A stretch of 64,000 nucleotides of DNA from Streptomyces olivaceus (GTDB lineage Bacteria; Actinomycetota; Actinomycetes; Streptomycetales; Streptomycetaceae), in assembly GCF_000721235.1 (NCBI RefSeq), contig NZ_JOFH01000021.1:1-64000 (forward strand), written 5' to 3'. Shown one piece after another: positions 26,786 to 35,267 of the stretch. The notes beneath the pieces were generated by a model. It was not told the origin of the DNA, made no database searches, and worked only from the letters and a program-made list of their open reading frames with translations. Position 1 is the first letter of the stretch. Every line of letters begins with the position of its first letter. Position numbers and translations under genes: made by a program.

Positions 26786-29206
26786 TCACGAAACCACCGC
26801 CGGATCCGCGGACTTGGGGCCCTGTTCGGCGTCGTCTTCGTCACCCATGGCGATGCCGCGCCGCTTGGAGACGTAGACCGCCGCCGCGATGACGACGAAC
26901 GCGACGACGGCGATCAGGACCCGGACGCCGATGCTCTTGTCGGCGCCGTAGGAGAACTTGATGACCGCGGGCGCGATGAGCAGCGCGACCAGGTTCATCA
27001 CCTTCAGCAGCGGGTTGATGGCCGGACCCGCGGTGTCCTTGAAGGGGTCGCCCACCGTGTCGCCGATGACGGTGGCGGCGTGGGCCTCGCTGCCCTTGCC
27101 GCCGTGGTGGCCGTCCTCGACGAGCTTCTTGGCGTTGTCCCAGGAACCACCGGAGTTGGCGAGGAACACCGCCATCAGCGTGCCCGCGCCGATCGCGCCC
27201 GCGAGGAACGCGCCGAGGGCACCTACGCCGAGCGTGAACCCGATGAAGATGGGCGCCATCACGGCGAGCAGGCCGGGCGTGGCGAGCTCCCGCAGCGCGT
27301 CCCTGGTGCAGATGTCGACGACCTTGCCGTACTCGGGTTTCTCGCTGTAGTCCATGATCCCGGGCCGTTCCCGGAACTGCCGCCGCACCTCGAAGACCAC
27401 CGCGCCCGCCGACCGCGACACCGCGTTGATCGCCAGCCCCGAGAAGAGGAAGACGACCGCAGCGCCGGCGATGAGGCCGACCAGGTTGTTGGGCTGCGAG
27501 ATGTCCATCATCAGGCTCATCGGCGCGCCGTCACCGCTCAGTTTCTCGCCCACGTCCGCGGCGCCGCTGGTGATGGCGTCGCGATAGGACCCGAAGAGGG
27601 CGGCCGCCGCGAGGACCGCGGTGGCGATGGCGATGCCCTTGGTGATGGCCTTCGTGGTGTTGCCGACCGCGTCCAGGTCGGTGAGGACCTGGGCGCCGGC
27701 GCCCTCGACGTCGCCGGACATCTCGGCGATGCCCTGCGCGTTGTCGGAGACCGGCCCGAAGGTGTCCATGGCGACGATCACGCCGACCGTGGTGAGCAGG
27801 CCGGTGCCGGCCAGCGCCACCGCGAACAGCGCCAGCATGATCGACGTGCCGCCGAGCAGAAAGGCCCCGTAGACGCCGAGGCCGATCAACAGGGCGGTGT
27901 AGACGGCGGATTCGAGGCCGAGCGAGATACCGGCGAGGACGACCGTGGCGGGACCGGTGAGCGAGGTCCTGCCGATGTCCTTGACGGGGCGCCTGGTGGT
28001 CTCGGTGAAGTAGCCGGTGAGCTGCTGGATCAGGGCGGCGAGCACGATGCCGATCGCCACCGCGACCAGCGCGAGAATCCGCGGGTCGCCGCTCCTGCCG
28101 GCGATCGCCGCGTCGGTGACGCCGTCCAGGTCGGCGTAGCTGCCGGGCAGGTAGACGAAGACGGCGACCGCCACCAGCACCAGCGAGATCACCGCGGAGA
28201 CGAAGAAGCCCCGGTTGATCGCGCTCATGCCGCTGCGGTCGGAGCGCCTGGGCGCCACCGCGAAGATGCCGATCATGGCGGTGATCACACCGATCGCCGG
28301 GACCAGCAGCGGGAACGCCAGCCCGGAGTCGCCGAAGGCCACCTTGCCGAGGATCAGTGCGGCCACCAGGGTGACGGCGTACGACTCGAAGAGGTCGGCG
28401 GCCATCCCCGCGCAGTCGCCGACGTTGTCGCCCACGTTGTCGGCGATGGTCGCGGCATTGCGCGGATCGTCCTCCGGAATGCCTTGTTCGACCTTGCCGA
28501 CCAGGTCGGCGCCGACGTCGGCGGCCTTGGTGAAGATGCCGCCGCCGACCCGCATGAACATGGCGATCAGCGCGGCTCCCAGCCCGAAACCCTCCAGGAC
28601 CTTCGGCGCGTCGGCCGCGTACACCAGCACCACGCAGCAGGCGCCCAGCAGGCCGAGCCCCACCGTGAACATGCCGACCACGCCCCCCGTACGAAAAGCG
28701 ATCTTCGTCGCTCTGTGCGAGACGAGGGTGAGATCCTTTTCCGGTTCTCCCGGGGCCGGAGTCGCTTCCCGGGCCGCCGCGGCGACGCGCACATTGCTGC
28801 GCACCGCGAGCCACATGCCGATATACCCGGTGGCCGCCGAGAACGCCGCGCCGATCAAGAAGAAGATCGAACGACCGGCACGTTGATTCCAGTCGTCCGC
28901 GGGCAGCAGCAGGAGCAGGAAGAACACGACGACGGCGAATACGCCGAGCGTGCGCAACTGACGGGCCAGATAGGCGTTCGCGCCTTCCTGGACGGCCGCC
29001 GCGATCTTCTTCATGCTGTCGGTCCCCTCGCCCGCGGCCAGCACCTGGCGCACCAGGATGCCCGCGAGCACCAGTGCTGCCAGCGCGACGACCGCGATGA
29101 CGACGACGAGGACACGGTTTCCGTCGGTCAGTACGGCGGCCGCGAGGGTCGAGGGATCTCCGAACTGACGGGGGCCCGACTGATATGACGTGGAAAGCTC
29201 CGCCAT
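26786..29206 (-). CDS. hppA: K+-insensitive proton-pumping membrane pyrophosphatase
   Basis: 806 aa, about 16 membrane helices. Substrate-site motifs DVGADLVGKVEQGIPEDD and DNVGDNVGDCAGMAADL are intact (shown here in part), as are later acidic motifs FGPVSDNAQGIAEM and NSGGSWDNAKK. GNTTKAITKG carries Lys where K+-dependent enzymes have Ala, which marks the K+-independent class. It couples PPi hydrolysis to H+ export and recycles biosynthetic PPi. AGGAGG-type site precedes ATG 29206. The long upstream region holds a palindrome and GCGATCT repeats that may matter for expression. Confidence 0.97.
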   Translation of the reverse strand: MAELSTSYQSGPRQFGDPSTLAAAVLTDGNRVLVVVIAVVALAALVLAGILVRQVLAAGEGTDSMKKIAAAVQEGANAYLARQLRTLGVFAVVVFFLLLLLPADDWNQRAGRSIFFLIGAAFSAATGYIGMWLAVRSNVRVAAAAREATPAPGEPEKDLTLVSHRATKIAFRTGGVVGMFTVGLGLLGACCVVLVYAADAPKVLEGFGLGAALIAMFMRVGGGIFTKAADVGADLVGKVEQGIPEDDPRNAATIADNVGDNVGDCAGMAADLFESYAVTLVAALILGKVAFGDSGLAFPLLVPAIGVITAMIGIFAVAPRRSDRSGMSAINRGFFVSAVISLVLVAVAVFVYLPGSYADLDGVTDAAIAGRSGDPRILALVAVAIGIVLAALIQQLTGYFTETTRRPVKDIGRTSLTGPATVVLAGISLGLESAVYTALLIGLGVYGAFLLGGTSIMLALFAVALAGTGLLTTVGVIVAMDTFGPVSDNAQGIAEMSGDVEGAGAQVLTDLDAVGNTTKAITKGIAIATAVLAAAALFGSYRDAITSGAADVGEKLSGDGAPMSLMMDISQPNNLVGLIAGAAVVFLFSGLAINAVSRSAGAVVFEVRRQFRERPGIMDYSEKPEYGKVVDICTRDALRELATPGLLAVMAPIFIGFTLGVGALGAFLAGAIGAGTLMAVFLANSGGSWDNAKKLVEDGHHGGKGSEAHAATVIGDTVGDPFKDTAGPAINPLLKVMNLVALLIAPAVIKFSYGADKSIGVRVLIAVVAFVVIAAAVYVSKRRGIAMGDEDDAEQGPKSADPAVVS

Positions 29207-29495
29207 TCGTCCTCCTTGACGCTTGGGCTGAGCTCAAGATGTGGACGGGATTGTAGGTACCGGAACCTGATCAAAACAGTGCACGACAAAAGCAATTACC
29301 CTGTCAACCACAAGGACACGGGGAGTAGTAATGCCTTTCCGGCATTAATTTTCTCTGCGCGATCTCCGGGCGATCTCCGCGCGATCTACGGGGGATCCAT
29401 GGGGTGGGCGATCTATGGGGTGGGCGATCTCCGGGCCATTGATCGTGAATGAATTCTCTTGGCACCCGTACGGCACCAATGTATGTCCGCACATG
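29207..29495. promoter_or_regulatory. Leader/promoter region of hppA with palindrome and GCGATCT repeats
   Basis: 289 nt without a gene, locally AT-rich. TAATGCC-N5-GGCATTA (29329-29347) is a perfect palindrome followed by ATTTTCT. Six GCGATCT-type units occupy 29358-29436, including a perfect 16-bp tandem duplication (29399-29414, 29415-29430). Confidence 0.55.
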
Positions 29496-29526
29496 CCGAA
29501 GGGCCCCACCAGGTGGGGCCCTTCGG
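29496..29526 (-). terminator. Strong terminator behind apgA
   Basis: A perfect 15-nt inverted repeat (29496-29510 with 29512-29526), CCGAAGGGCCCCACC paired with its complement. It is located downstream of the minus-strand apgA gene. Confidence 0.75.
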
Positions 29527-29607
29527 GTGATTGCTTCGGACGGATACGTAGGGGCCGGACCGGATACGAGGGGCCGGACCGCCGACAGGCTCAGAGCGGC
29601 GGCAGGC

Positions 29608-30039
29608 TCAGATCGGCGGCAACACCGCCGGTGCGGTGGGCCAGGTCATGCGGATCAGTCCGCCGTCCTCACCCGCCCTGACCTCCACGTCGTCGACGAG
29701 TCCGCTGATGACCGCGAGGCCCATCTCGTCCTCCTCGGCCTCCAGCTCGTCGGCGGCGGCTCCGGGGGCCTTGGTCCCCGGAGCCGTGTGCGGCGCCTCG
29801 TCGCCGACCTCGATGGAGAACTGCTTCTCCTCCTCGATCAGCGACACGGTGACCGGCGCCGTGATGCCGACATGCTGATGCAGGCCCACCGCCCTGGTGC
29901 AGGCCTCGCCCACGGCGAGCCTGACCTCGTCGAGGACGGCCTCGTCCACTCCGGCCCTGCGAGCCACCGCAGCCGCCACCAGACGGGCGGTACGGACATG
30001 CTCGGGCAGCGCGCTGAAGCGGAGTTCGACGGTGGCCAT
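29608..30039 (-). CDS. apgA: Anti-sigma factor (RsbW-type ATP-binding), partner of BldG
   Basis: 143 aa GHKL/HATPase_c-type Ser kinase anti-sigma factor. MATVELRFSALPEHVRTARL start, N-box-like DEVRLAVGEACTRAV and ATP-lid region EEDEMGLAVISGLVDDVEV are visible. The position directly downstream of bldG matches the S. coelicolor gene ApgA, which binds BldG. A GAGGGGG site precedes ATG 30039. In this family the kinase phosphorylates the antagonist and holds a sigma factor; the sigma partner is not in the window. Confidence 0.9.
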   Translation of the reverse strand: MATVELRFSALPEHVRTARLVAAAVARRAGVDEAVLDEVRLAVGEACTRAVGLHQHVGITAPVTVSLIEEEKQFSIEVGDEAPHTAPGTKAPGAAADELEAEEDEMGLAVISGLVDDVEVRAGEDGGLIRMTWPTAPAVLPPI

Positions 30040-30070
30040 GCATCCCCCTCGGAACTACGGGCGTGCTTTC

Positions 30071-30102
30071 GGGGGTCCGGGCCGCCGACAGCCCGGACCC
30101 CC
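30071..30102 (-). terminator. Hairpin between bldG and apgA (attenuating terminator)
   Basis: GGGGGTCCGGGC (30071-30082) pairs perfectly with GCCCGGACCCCC (30091-30102); no clear T-run. A partial terminator here would explain the mono- and bicistronic bldG transcripts reported in S. coelicolor. Confidence 0.7.
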
Positions 30103-30148
30103 CTCGTTGTACTGCCGTCCCGGACCCGCGGGCCCGGAACCGGTCGTC

Positions 30149-30490
30149 TCAGTCGGTGGCCGCCACCGCTTCCTCGACCGAGGTGTGAATGGGGAACACC
30201 TTGGTGAGGCCGGTGATACGGAAGATTTTGAGAATGCGCTCCTGGTTGCAGACCAGGCGCAGCGAGCCCTCATGGGCACGCACCCGCTTCAGTCCGCCGA
30301 CCAGCACGCCGAGCCCCGTGGAGTCGAGGAAGTCCACGCCCTCCATGTCGACGACGAGGTGGAAACTCCCGTCGTTCACGAGCTCGACCAGCTGCTCACG
30401 CAGCTTGGGCGCGGTGTATACGTCAATTTCGCCACCGACCTCGACGACCGTACGATCGCCGACGGTACGGGTCGACAGGGACAGGTCCAC
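30149..30490 (-). CDS. bldG: Anti-anti-sigma factor BldG
   Basis: 113 aa STAS-domain protein, essentially the BldG sequence known from Streptomyces. The phosphorylated Ser is Ser57 in DFLDSTGLG. BldG is required for aerial mycelium formation and antibiotic production; unphosphorylated it titrates anti-sigma factors such as ApgA. Start is GTG 30490 with GGAGGA upstream. Its promoter region (30491-30654) is shared with the divergent helicase gene. Confidence 0.98.
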
Positions 30491-30654
30491 GGATCCTCCA
30501 GCACCTTGCTATCGAGCGGTCGTCCCTCGGGACACCTCGGCTTGAAGCCCCCAGGACGGTTCGCCAGCCGCGATGGCATTCAATCACTTACCGGCAGGCG
30601 TGCACGACGCCTTCCCCCTCATTGTCCGTCACGCCAGTGACAGACTCGGTACCG

Positions 30655-33045
30655 ATGGCCAAGAATCACCGATCCGATCGACCCCCGATGGAGCCCGCCT
30701 CCCGGCCGGAACCAGGCACGGTCCTGGCCCGGCTCGCCGCGGGACCGAGCCGGGCTGCGCGCATCACTCATACGGAGCACTTGCCCCCGCGTGCGGGCCG
30801 TCATGCGGTCTGGCCGGACCGGATTCGGCCGGAGATCGTCGCCGCCGTCCGGGCCGCCGGCATCGAGCGTCCCTGGGCCCACCAGGCACGCGCGGCCGAG
30901 CACGCCCTGGACGGCGACTCGGTGGTCGTCGCCACCGGAACCGCCTCCGGCAAGTCCCTCGCCTACCTGGTGCCGGTCCTGTCGGCCCTGGTGGACGGCT
31001 CCGAGGCGCCCAACGGGCGCGGCGCCACCACCCTCTACCTGGCCCCCACCAAAGCCCTCGCGGCCGACCAGTGCCGATCTGTGAAGGAACTTTCACAACC
31101 TCTCGGCACATCCGTCCGGGCCGCGGTGTACGACGGCGACACGCCGTTCGAGGAACGCGAGTGGATCCGCCAGTACGGCACCTACGTGCTGACCAACCCG
31201 GACATGCTGCACCGGGGCATCCTGCCGTCCCACCCTCGCTGGTCCTCCTTCCTGAAGGCGCTGAAGTACGTCGTCATCGACGAGTGCCACACCTACCGGG
31301 GCGTCTTCGGCTCCCACGTCGCCCAGGTGCTGCGCAGGCTGCGTAGATTGTGTGCCCGCTACGGCGCGTCGCCCGTGTTCCTGCTCGCCTCCGCCACCGC
31401 CGCCGAGCCCGCGGTGGCCGCCCGCCGGCTCACCGGACTGCCCGTCGTCGAGGTCGCCGACGACGCCTCACCGCGCGGTGAACTGGTGTTCGCCCTGTGG
31501 GAACCACCGCTGACCGAACTGGAGGGCGAGAAGGGCGCGCCGGTCCGCCGCACGGCCACAGCGGAGGCGGCCGACCTGCTCACCGACCTCACCGTGCAGG
31601 GCATGCGCTCGATCACGTTCGTGCGGTCCCGGCGGGGTGCCGAGCTGATCTCGGTGATCGCCCAGGAGCGCCTCGGCGACGTCGACCGCTCCCTGCCCCG
31701 CCGGGTGGCCGCGTACCGCGGGGGCTACCTCCCGGAGGAGCGACGCGCCCTGGAACGCGCCCTGCACTCCGGCGAGCTGCTCGGCCTCGCGGCCACGAAC
31801 GCCCTGGAACTCGGCCTCGACATCTCCGGCCTGGACGCCGTGGTGATCGCCGGCTATCCGGGCACACGCGCCTCCCTGTGGCAGCAGGCGGGCCGGGCCG
31901 GCCGCGCCGGTCAGGGCGCGCTGGCGGTGCTGGTCGCCCGTGACGACCCGCTGGACACCTTCCTCGTGCACCATCCGGAGGCCCTGTTCGACCAGCCGGT
32001 GGAATCCACCGTCCTCGATCCCGACAACCCGTACGTCCTCGCCCCCCACCTGTGCGCGGCGGCGGCCGAACTGCCCCTGACGGAGCAGGACCTGGAGCTC
32101 TTCGGCCCCGCCTGCGAAGAGCTGCTGCCCCAGCTGGAGGCGGCGAAGCTGCTGCGCCGGCGGACCCGGGCCTGGCACTGGACACGCCGTGAACGGGCCG
32201 CCGACCTGGCGGACATCCGCGGAGAGGGCGGAAGCCCGGTGCAGGTCGTCGAGGCCGGTACGGGACGACTGCTGGGCACAGTGGACGCGGGCGCCGCCCA
32301 CACGACCGTCCACGACGGCGCCGTCCACCTCCACCAGGGGCGCACGTACCTCGTCCGCTCCCTCGACCTGGAGGACTCCGTCGCGCTGGTCGAGCAGGCC
32401 ACCCCGTCCTACTCGACGATGGCCCGCGACACCACGGCGATCTCGGTCCTGGAGACCGACGTCGAGGTCCCCTGGGGAGACGGACGCCTCTGCTACGGCT
32501 CCGTCGAGGTCACCAACCAGGTGGTCTCCTTCCTGCGCCGGCGCCTGATCACCGGCGAGGTCCTGGGCGAGACCAAGCTCGACCTCCCCGCCCGGACGCT
32601 GCGCACCCGCGCGGTGTGGTGGACGGTCACCGAGGACCAGCTGGACGCGGCCCGGATCAACCCGGAGATCCTCGGCGGCGCCCTGCACGCCGCCGAGCAC
32701 GCCTCGATCGGCATGCTGCCCCTCTTCGCGACCTGCGACCGCTGGGACATCGGCGGCGTGTCCGTCCCGCTGCACCCGGACACGCTGCTGCCGACCGTCT
32801 TCGTGTACGACGGCCACCCCGGCGGCGCGGGCTTCGCCGAGCGGGCCTTCCACACGGCTCGCGAGTGGCTCACGGCCACCCGCGAGGCCATCGCCTCCTG
32901 CGAGTGCGACGCCGGGTGCCCGTCCTGCATCCAGTCCCCCAAGTGCGGCAACGGCAACGACCCACTGCACAAACGGGGCGCGGTACGGCTCCTCACGGTC
33001 CTGCTGCGGGGAGCGGAAGAGGCCGGGCAAGCGCCGGAAGCGTAG
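30655..33045 (+). CDS. DEAD/DEAH-box helicase with C-terminal Cys4 domain (MrfA/Hrq1-like)
   Basis: 796 aa from ATG 30655; TTG 30622 and ATG 30688 are possible alternatives, none with a good ribosome binding site. Helicase motifs: ATGTASGKS (Walker A near 95), APTKALAADQ, DECH box VIDECHTYRG near 207, SATAAEP, and the arginine-finger QQAGRAGRAG. The C-terminal DUF1998-type domain has four clustered Cys (CECDAGCPSC, then PKCGNG). B. subtilis MrfA (YprA) of this family takes part in mitomycin crosslink repair. The gene lies next to a Tad pilus locus, the same pairing that gave the TadE-like neighbour its family name (helicase/secretion neighbourhood). No functional link is known. Confidence 0.92.
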   Translation: MAKNHRSDRPPMEPASRPEPGTVLARLAAGPSRAARITHTEHLPPRAGRHAVWPDRIRPEIVAAVRAAGIERPWAHQARAAEHALDGDSVVVATGTASGKSLAYLVPVLSALVDGSEAPNGRGATTLYLAPTKALAADQCRSVKELSQPLGTSVRAAVYDGDTPFEEREWIRQYGTYVLTNPDMLHRGILPSHPRWSSFLKALKYVVIDECHTYRGVFGSHVAQVLRRLRRLCARYGASPVFLLASATAAEPAVAARRLTGLPVVEVADDASPRGELVFALWEPPLTELEGEKGAPVRRTATAEAADLLTDLTVQGMRSITFVRSRRGAELISVIAQERLGDVDRSLPRRVAAYRGGYLPEERRALERALHSGELLGLAATNALELGLDISGLDAVVIAGYPGTRASLWQQAGRAGRAGQGALAVLVARDDPLDTFLVHHPEALFDQPVESTVLDPDNPYVLAPHLCAAAAELPLTEQDLELFGPACEELLPQLEAAKLLRRRTRAWHWTRRERAADLADIRGEGGSPVQVVEAGTGRLLGTVDAGAAHTTVHDGAVHLHQGRTYLVRSLDLEDSVALVEQATPSYSTMARDTTAISVLETDVEVPWGDGRLCYGSVEVTNQVVSFLRRRLITGEVLGETKLDLPARTLRTRAVWWTVTEDQLDAARINPEILGGALHAAEHASIGMLPLFATCDRWDIGGVSVPLHPDTLLPTVFVYDGHPGGAGFAERAFHTAREWLTATREAIASCECDAGCPSCIQSPKCGNGNDPLHKRGAVRLLTVLLRGAEEAGQAPEA

Positions 33046-33584
33046 ACGCGCCGGTCGGGGGACACCGGACGGACGCCGGAAGCCGAGACGCGGTAACCGG
33101 CACCGGCCAGACGGACACCGGGAGCCGGGACAGGGGCGTGGACGGGGACGGGGACGGGCCCGGCGACGGACGTGGGTGCACGAGCGTGGGTGGGGGCGGG
33201 GGCGGGTGCCTCCGTGGCCGGGCCCGCCCTCGCCCGGACCTCCGCCGTGAACGGCCCTGTGCCCGACGCCGCCGTCACGTCCGAGACCTGCCCGGTGAGC
33301 ACGCAGCGCACGAGCCGTGTCCCCTGGGCCCGCGCAACGCGCTCGGCCTCGGCACACGCAGCCGTGCCGCCCCTGGCCCAGCGGTCCGCTGCCGCGAGTG
33401 CCGCCATGTCGGCGCCCCCGGCTGCCCGGTGCCGGGCCACGACTGCCTGCCCCAGAGCCAGCACGACGCCGAACACCACGCACAGAACGGCGACGGCACC
33501 CACGCTCCACACGGTCGCCGAGCCCCGGTCGGCTCCACCGCCGCTCCGTTCGGCCGACAGGCCGAAGGCCGTGCGCCTCCTCAC
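32493..33584 (-). CDS. TadE-like (helicase/secretion neighbourhood) protein with abnormally long 3' frame
   Basis: Residues 1-105 are a clear TadE/TadG-like protein: DRGSATVWSVGAVAVLCVVFG, one membrane helix, then AGGADMAALAAADRWARG. Members usually stop at about 110-130 aa. Here the frame continues through a Pro/Ala/Val repeat (APAPTHARAPTS, VAGPVPVPVHAPVP) and 552 nt antisense to the helicase gene, to 363 aa. The tail is probably not a conserved domain. The start GTG 33584 overlaps the tadE stop (GTGA), so translation is coupled. Confidence is high for the first 105 residues and low for the 3' end. Confidence 0.6.
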   Translation of the reverse strand: MRRRTAFGLSAERSGGGADRGSATVWSVGAVAVLCVVFGVVLALGQAVVARHRAAGGADMAALAAADRWARGGTAACAEAERVARAQGTRLVRCVLTGQVSDVTAASGTGPFTAEVRARAGPATEAPAPAPTHARAPTSVAGPVPVPVHAPVPAPGVRLAGAGYRVSASGVRPVSPDRRVYASGACPASSAPRSRTVRSRTAPRLCSGSLPLPHLGDWMQDGHPASHSQEAMASRVAVSHSRAVWKARSAKPAPPGWPSYTKTVGSSVSGCSGTDTPPMSQRSQVAKRGSMPIEACSAACRAPPRISGLIRAASSWSSVTVHHTARVRSVRAGRSSLVSPRTSPVIRRRRRKETTWLVTSTEP

Positions 33585-34045
33585 GAGTCCTCCCCCGCCG
33601 CCTGCGCCGCCCCTACCGGCTGCTCCGTCCCCACGGTCTGCTCTGCCGAAGCCACCGCCTCCGCCCGTACCTCGAAGGGCAGTCCGTGCAGCACCGGCGG
33701 TTCCGCCACCACGGCCACGCGGACCAGATCCGCCTCCCGGCCGAGCGTGACCCGGGCTCCGTCCGGGGCCGCCTCACGAGCCAAGGCCAGGACCGCGTCG
33801 TCCGGATCCTGCCGCGCCGCCGCACGGGCCCCGGTCCGCGCGGCGTCCACACACTGGATCTGGGCGGCCATCACGAGCAGCCCCCACACCAGCGCCATCG
33901 CGAACACCACCAACACCGGCAGCACCACGGCCGTCTCCGCCGTCACGAAGCCCCGGTCCAGGCGGCGGCCGGCGCGTCCCGGGCGTACCGCCCCGGCGTC
34001 CGCCGGCCTCGCCCGCGCCCCGACCGCCCGTTCACATCCCCGCAT
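33581..34045 (-). CDS. tadE: TadE-family pilus assembly protein
   Basis: 154 aa. A basic N-terminal stretch is followed by DRGFVTAETAVVLPVLVVFAM, the TadE/pseudopilin-type sequence with a single membrane helix and Glu at a position like +5 of prepilins. The rest is a small extracytoplasmic domain. The gene overlaps the pilin gene by 14 nt and the next gene by 4 nt, so the three are translationally coupled. Part of the Tad (Flp) pilus operon. Confidence 0.85.
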   Translation of the reverse strand: MRGCERAVGARARPADAGAVRPGRAGRRLDRGFVTAETAVVLPVLVVFAMALVWGLLVMAAQIQCVDAARTGARAAARQDPDDAVLALAREAAPDGARVTLGREADLVRVAVVAEPPVLHGLPFEVRAEAVASAEQTVGTEQPVGAAQAAGEDS

Positions 34046-34259
34046 CGAGGGCCCGCTTCACGATGCCCTGCAGCTCCGCGCTGACCGTGCCGCTCGTCAC
34101 GACCTTGTACAGGACCACGGCGAACGCCACCGCAGCGACGATCCCCATCGCGTACTCGGAAGTCACCATCCCCGCGTCCCGCCGCGCCGCCCGCCACCGC
34201 AGTGCCGTCCGTGCGCCACACACCAGGGCACTCAGCCGTGCCCGTACCGTCTGATTCAT
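34032..34259 (-). CDS. Flp-type pilin (DUF4244)
   Basis: 75 aa. A 30-residue basic leader ends at DAGMVTSEYAMGIVAAVAFAV: the prepilin peptidase would cut after Gly (near 30), leaving MVTSEYA with Glu5 and a hydrophobic helix. The mature protein is only about 45 residues, typical of Flp pilins. It follows the secretion genes and has GGGAGTT before ATG. No prepilin peptidase gene is in the window, so processing must rely on one elsewhere. Confidence 0.85.
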   Translation of the reverse strand: MNQTVRARLSALVCGARTALRWRAARRDAGMVTSEYAMGIVAAVAFAVVLYKVVTSGTVSAELQGIVKRALDAGM

Positions 34260-34469
34260 CGCAACTCCCGTGAAGTTCCATCGCGCTGCTCGGCTGTTCG
34301 CCTGTCCGGCTGCCTGCTCGTTTGCCTGCTTGCCCGACTGCTCATCTGCTCATCTGCTCGTCCTCGGTAGCTCGCCCCGCCGCGCCGCTATGCCGCTATG
34401 CCGCTGCGCCGTTGTGCCGCCGTGCCACTGCGTGCCGTTCCACCCGCCCCGCCGCCCCGCCCGCTTCCG
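34260..34469. repeat. Spacer with degenerate short repeats inside the tad operon
   Basis: 210 nt between tadC and the pilin gene. Contains repeated TGCTCATC/TGCTC units (about 34338-34360) and GCCGCTAT/GCCGCTGC units (about 34387-34412). No gene or clear terminator is seen. Confidence 0.5.
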
Positions 34470-35267
34470 TCAGCCGCCACCTCCCCCGTCGCCCAGTGCT
34501 CCGGCGGCCAGTCCGATGACCACCGGCAGTACGCCCACCGCGATGAACGCGGGCAGGAAGCACAGCCCCACCGGCGCGGTGACCATCACGGCCGCCCGGC
34601 GAGCCCTGGCCGTCGTCGTACGGGCCCAGTCGGCTCGGGCCTGGGCCGCGAGCCGGGCGGCTGGACCGGCGGCGGGCAGGCCCGACACGTCGGCCCGTTC
34701 CAGCAGCCGTGCCAAGGGCCCTGCTCCCGGAACCGCGCTCAGCCCGCTCCAGGCACCGCCCGGTTCACCCCCGAGCCGCACCTCCGCGGCGCCCCGCCCC
34801 AGCGCCTCACCCACGGGGCCGCCCAGCGCCTCACCCACCGCACGCGCCGCGGCCACCGGGCTCGCGCCCGCCGCGATGCAGGCCGCCAGCAGGTCCGCCG
34901 CGAGCGGCAGTTGACGGGCGGCCTCCGCGGCGCCGGCCCGGTCCGCCGTCACCCCGGTGGCCTCGCGCCGTGACCGCCACCACCGCAGCGCGGCCGCGCA
35001 CACCAGCCCCGCCGCGACACCGGCGAAGCCCCCGACCAGGGCCCACCCGGCGCCCACCACGCCCAGTAGCGGCAGCCAGCCGCGAGCCGTTGCCCACGTC
35101 CGCGCGTACCGCGGCCTCAAGCGGGCAGGTTCGGACGCCAGCAGTCCGGTGAGCCGTCTGCGTACCGTGCGCTCCCGCCGAACACCCCCGAAGATCCGCG
35201 CCAGCCAGACGGCAGCGAGCACCGTCCCCACCACCGCCCCCAGCCTGTGGACGACCTCGCCGGTCAT
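34470..35267 (-). CDS. tadC: Type II secretion F-domain membrane protein (TadC)
   Basis: 265 aa. Starts at ATG 35267, which overlaps the tadB stop (ATGA). Hydrophobic helices near the N-terminus (about 8-24, 65-85) and C-terminus (about 225-260) bracket a T2SF/GspF domain (about 110-215; LAADLLAACIAAGASP, LERADVSGLPA). It forms the inner-membrane platform with TadB and CpaF. The frame is open far upstream, but that part is antisense-like or overlaps tadB. Confidence 0.88.
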   Translation of the reverse strand: MTGEVVHRLGAVVGTVLAAVWLARIFGGVRRERTVRRRLTGLLASEPARLRPRYARTWATARGWLPLLGVVGAGWALVGGFAGVAAGLVCAAALRWWRSRREATGVTADRAGAAEAARQLPLAADLLAACIAAGASPVAAARAVGEALGGPVGEALGRGAAEVRLGGEPGGAWSGLSAVPGAGPLARLLERADVSGLPAAGPAARLAAQARADWARTTTARARRAAVMVTAPVGLCFLPAFIAVGVLPVVIGLAAGALGDGGGGG

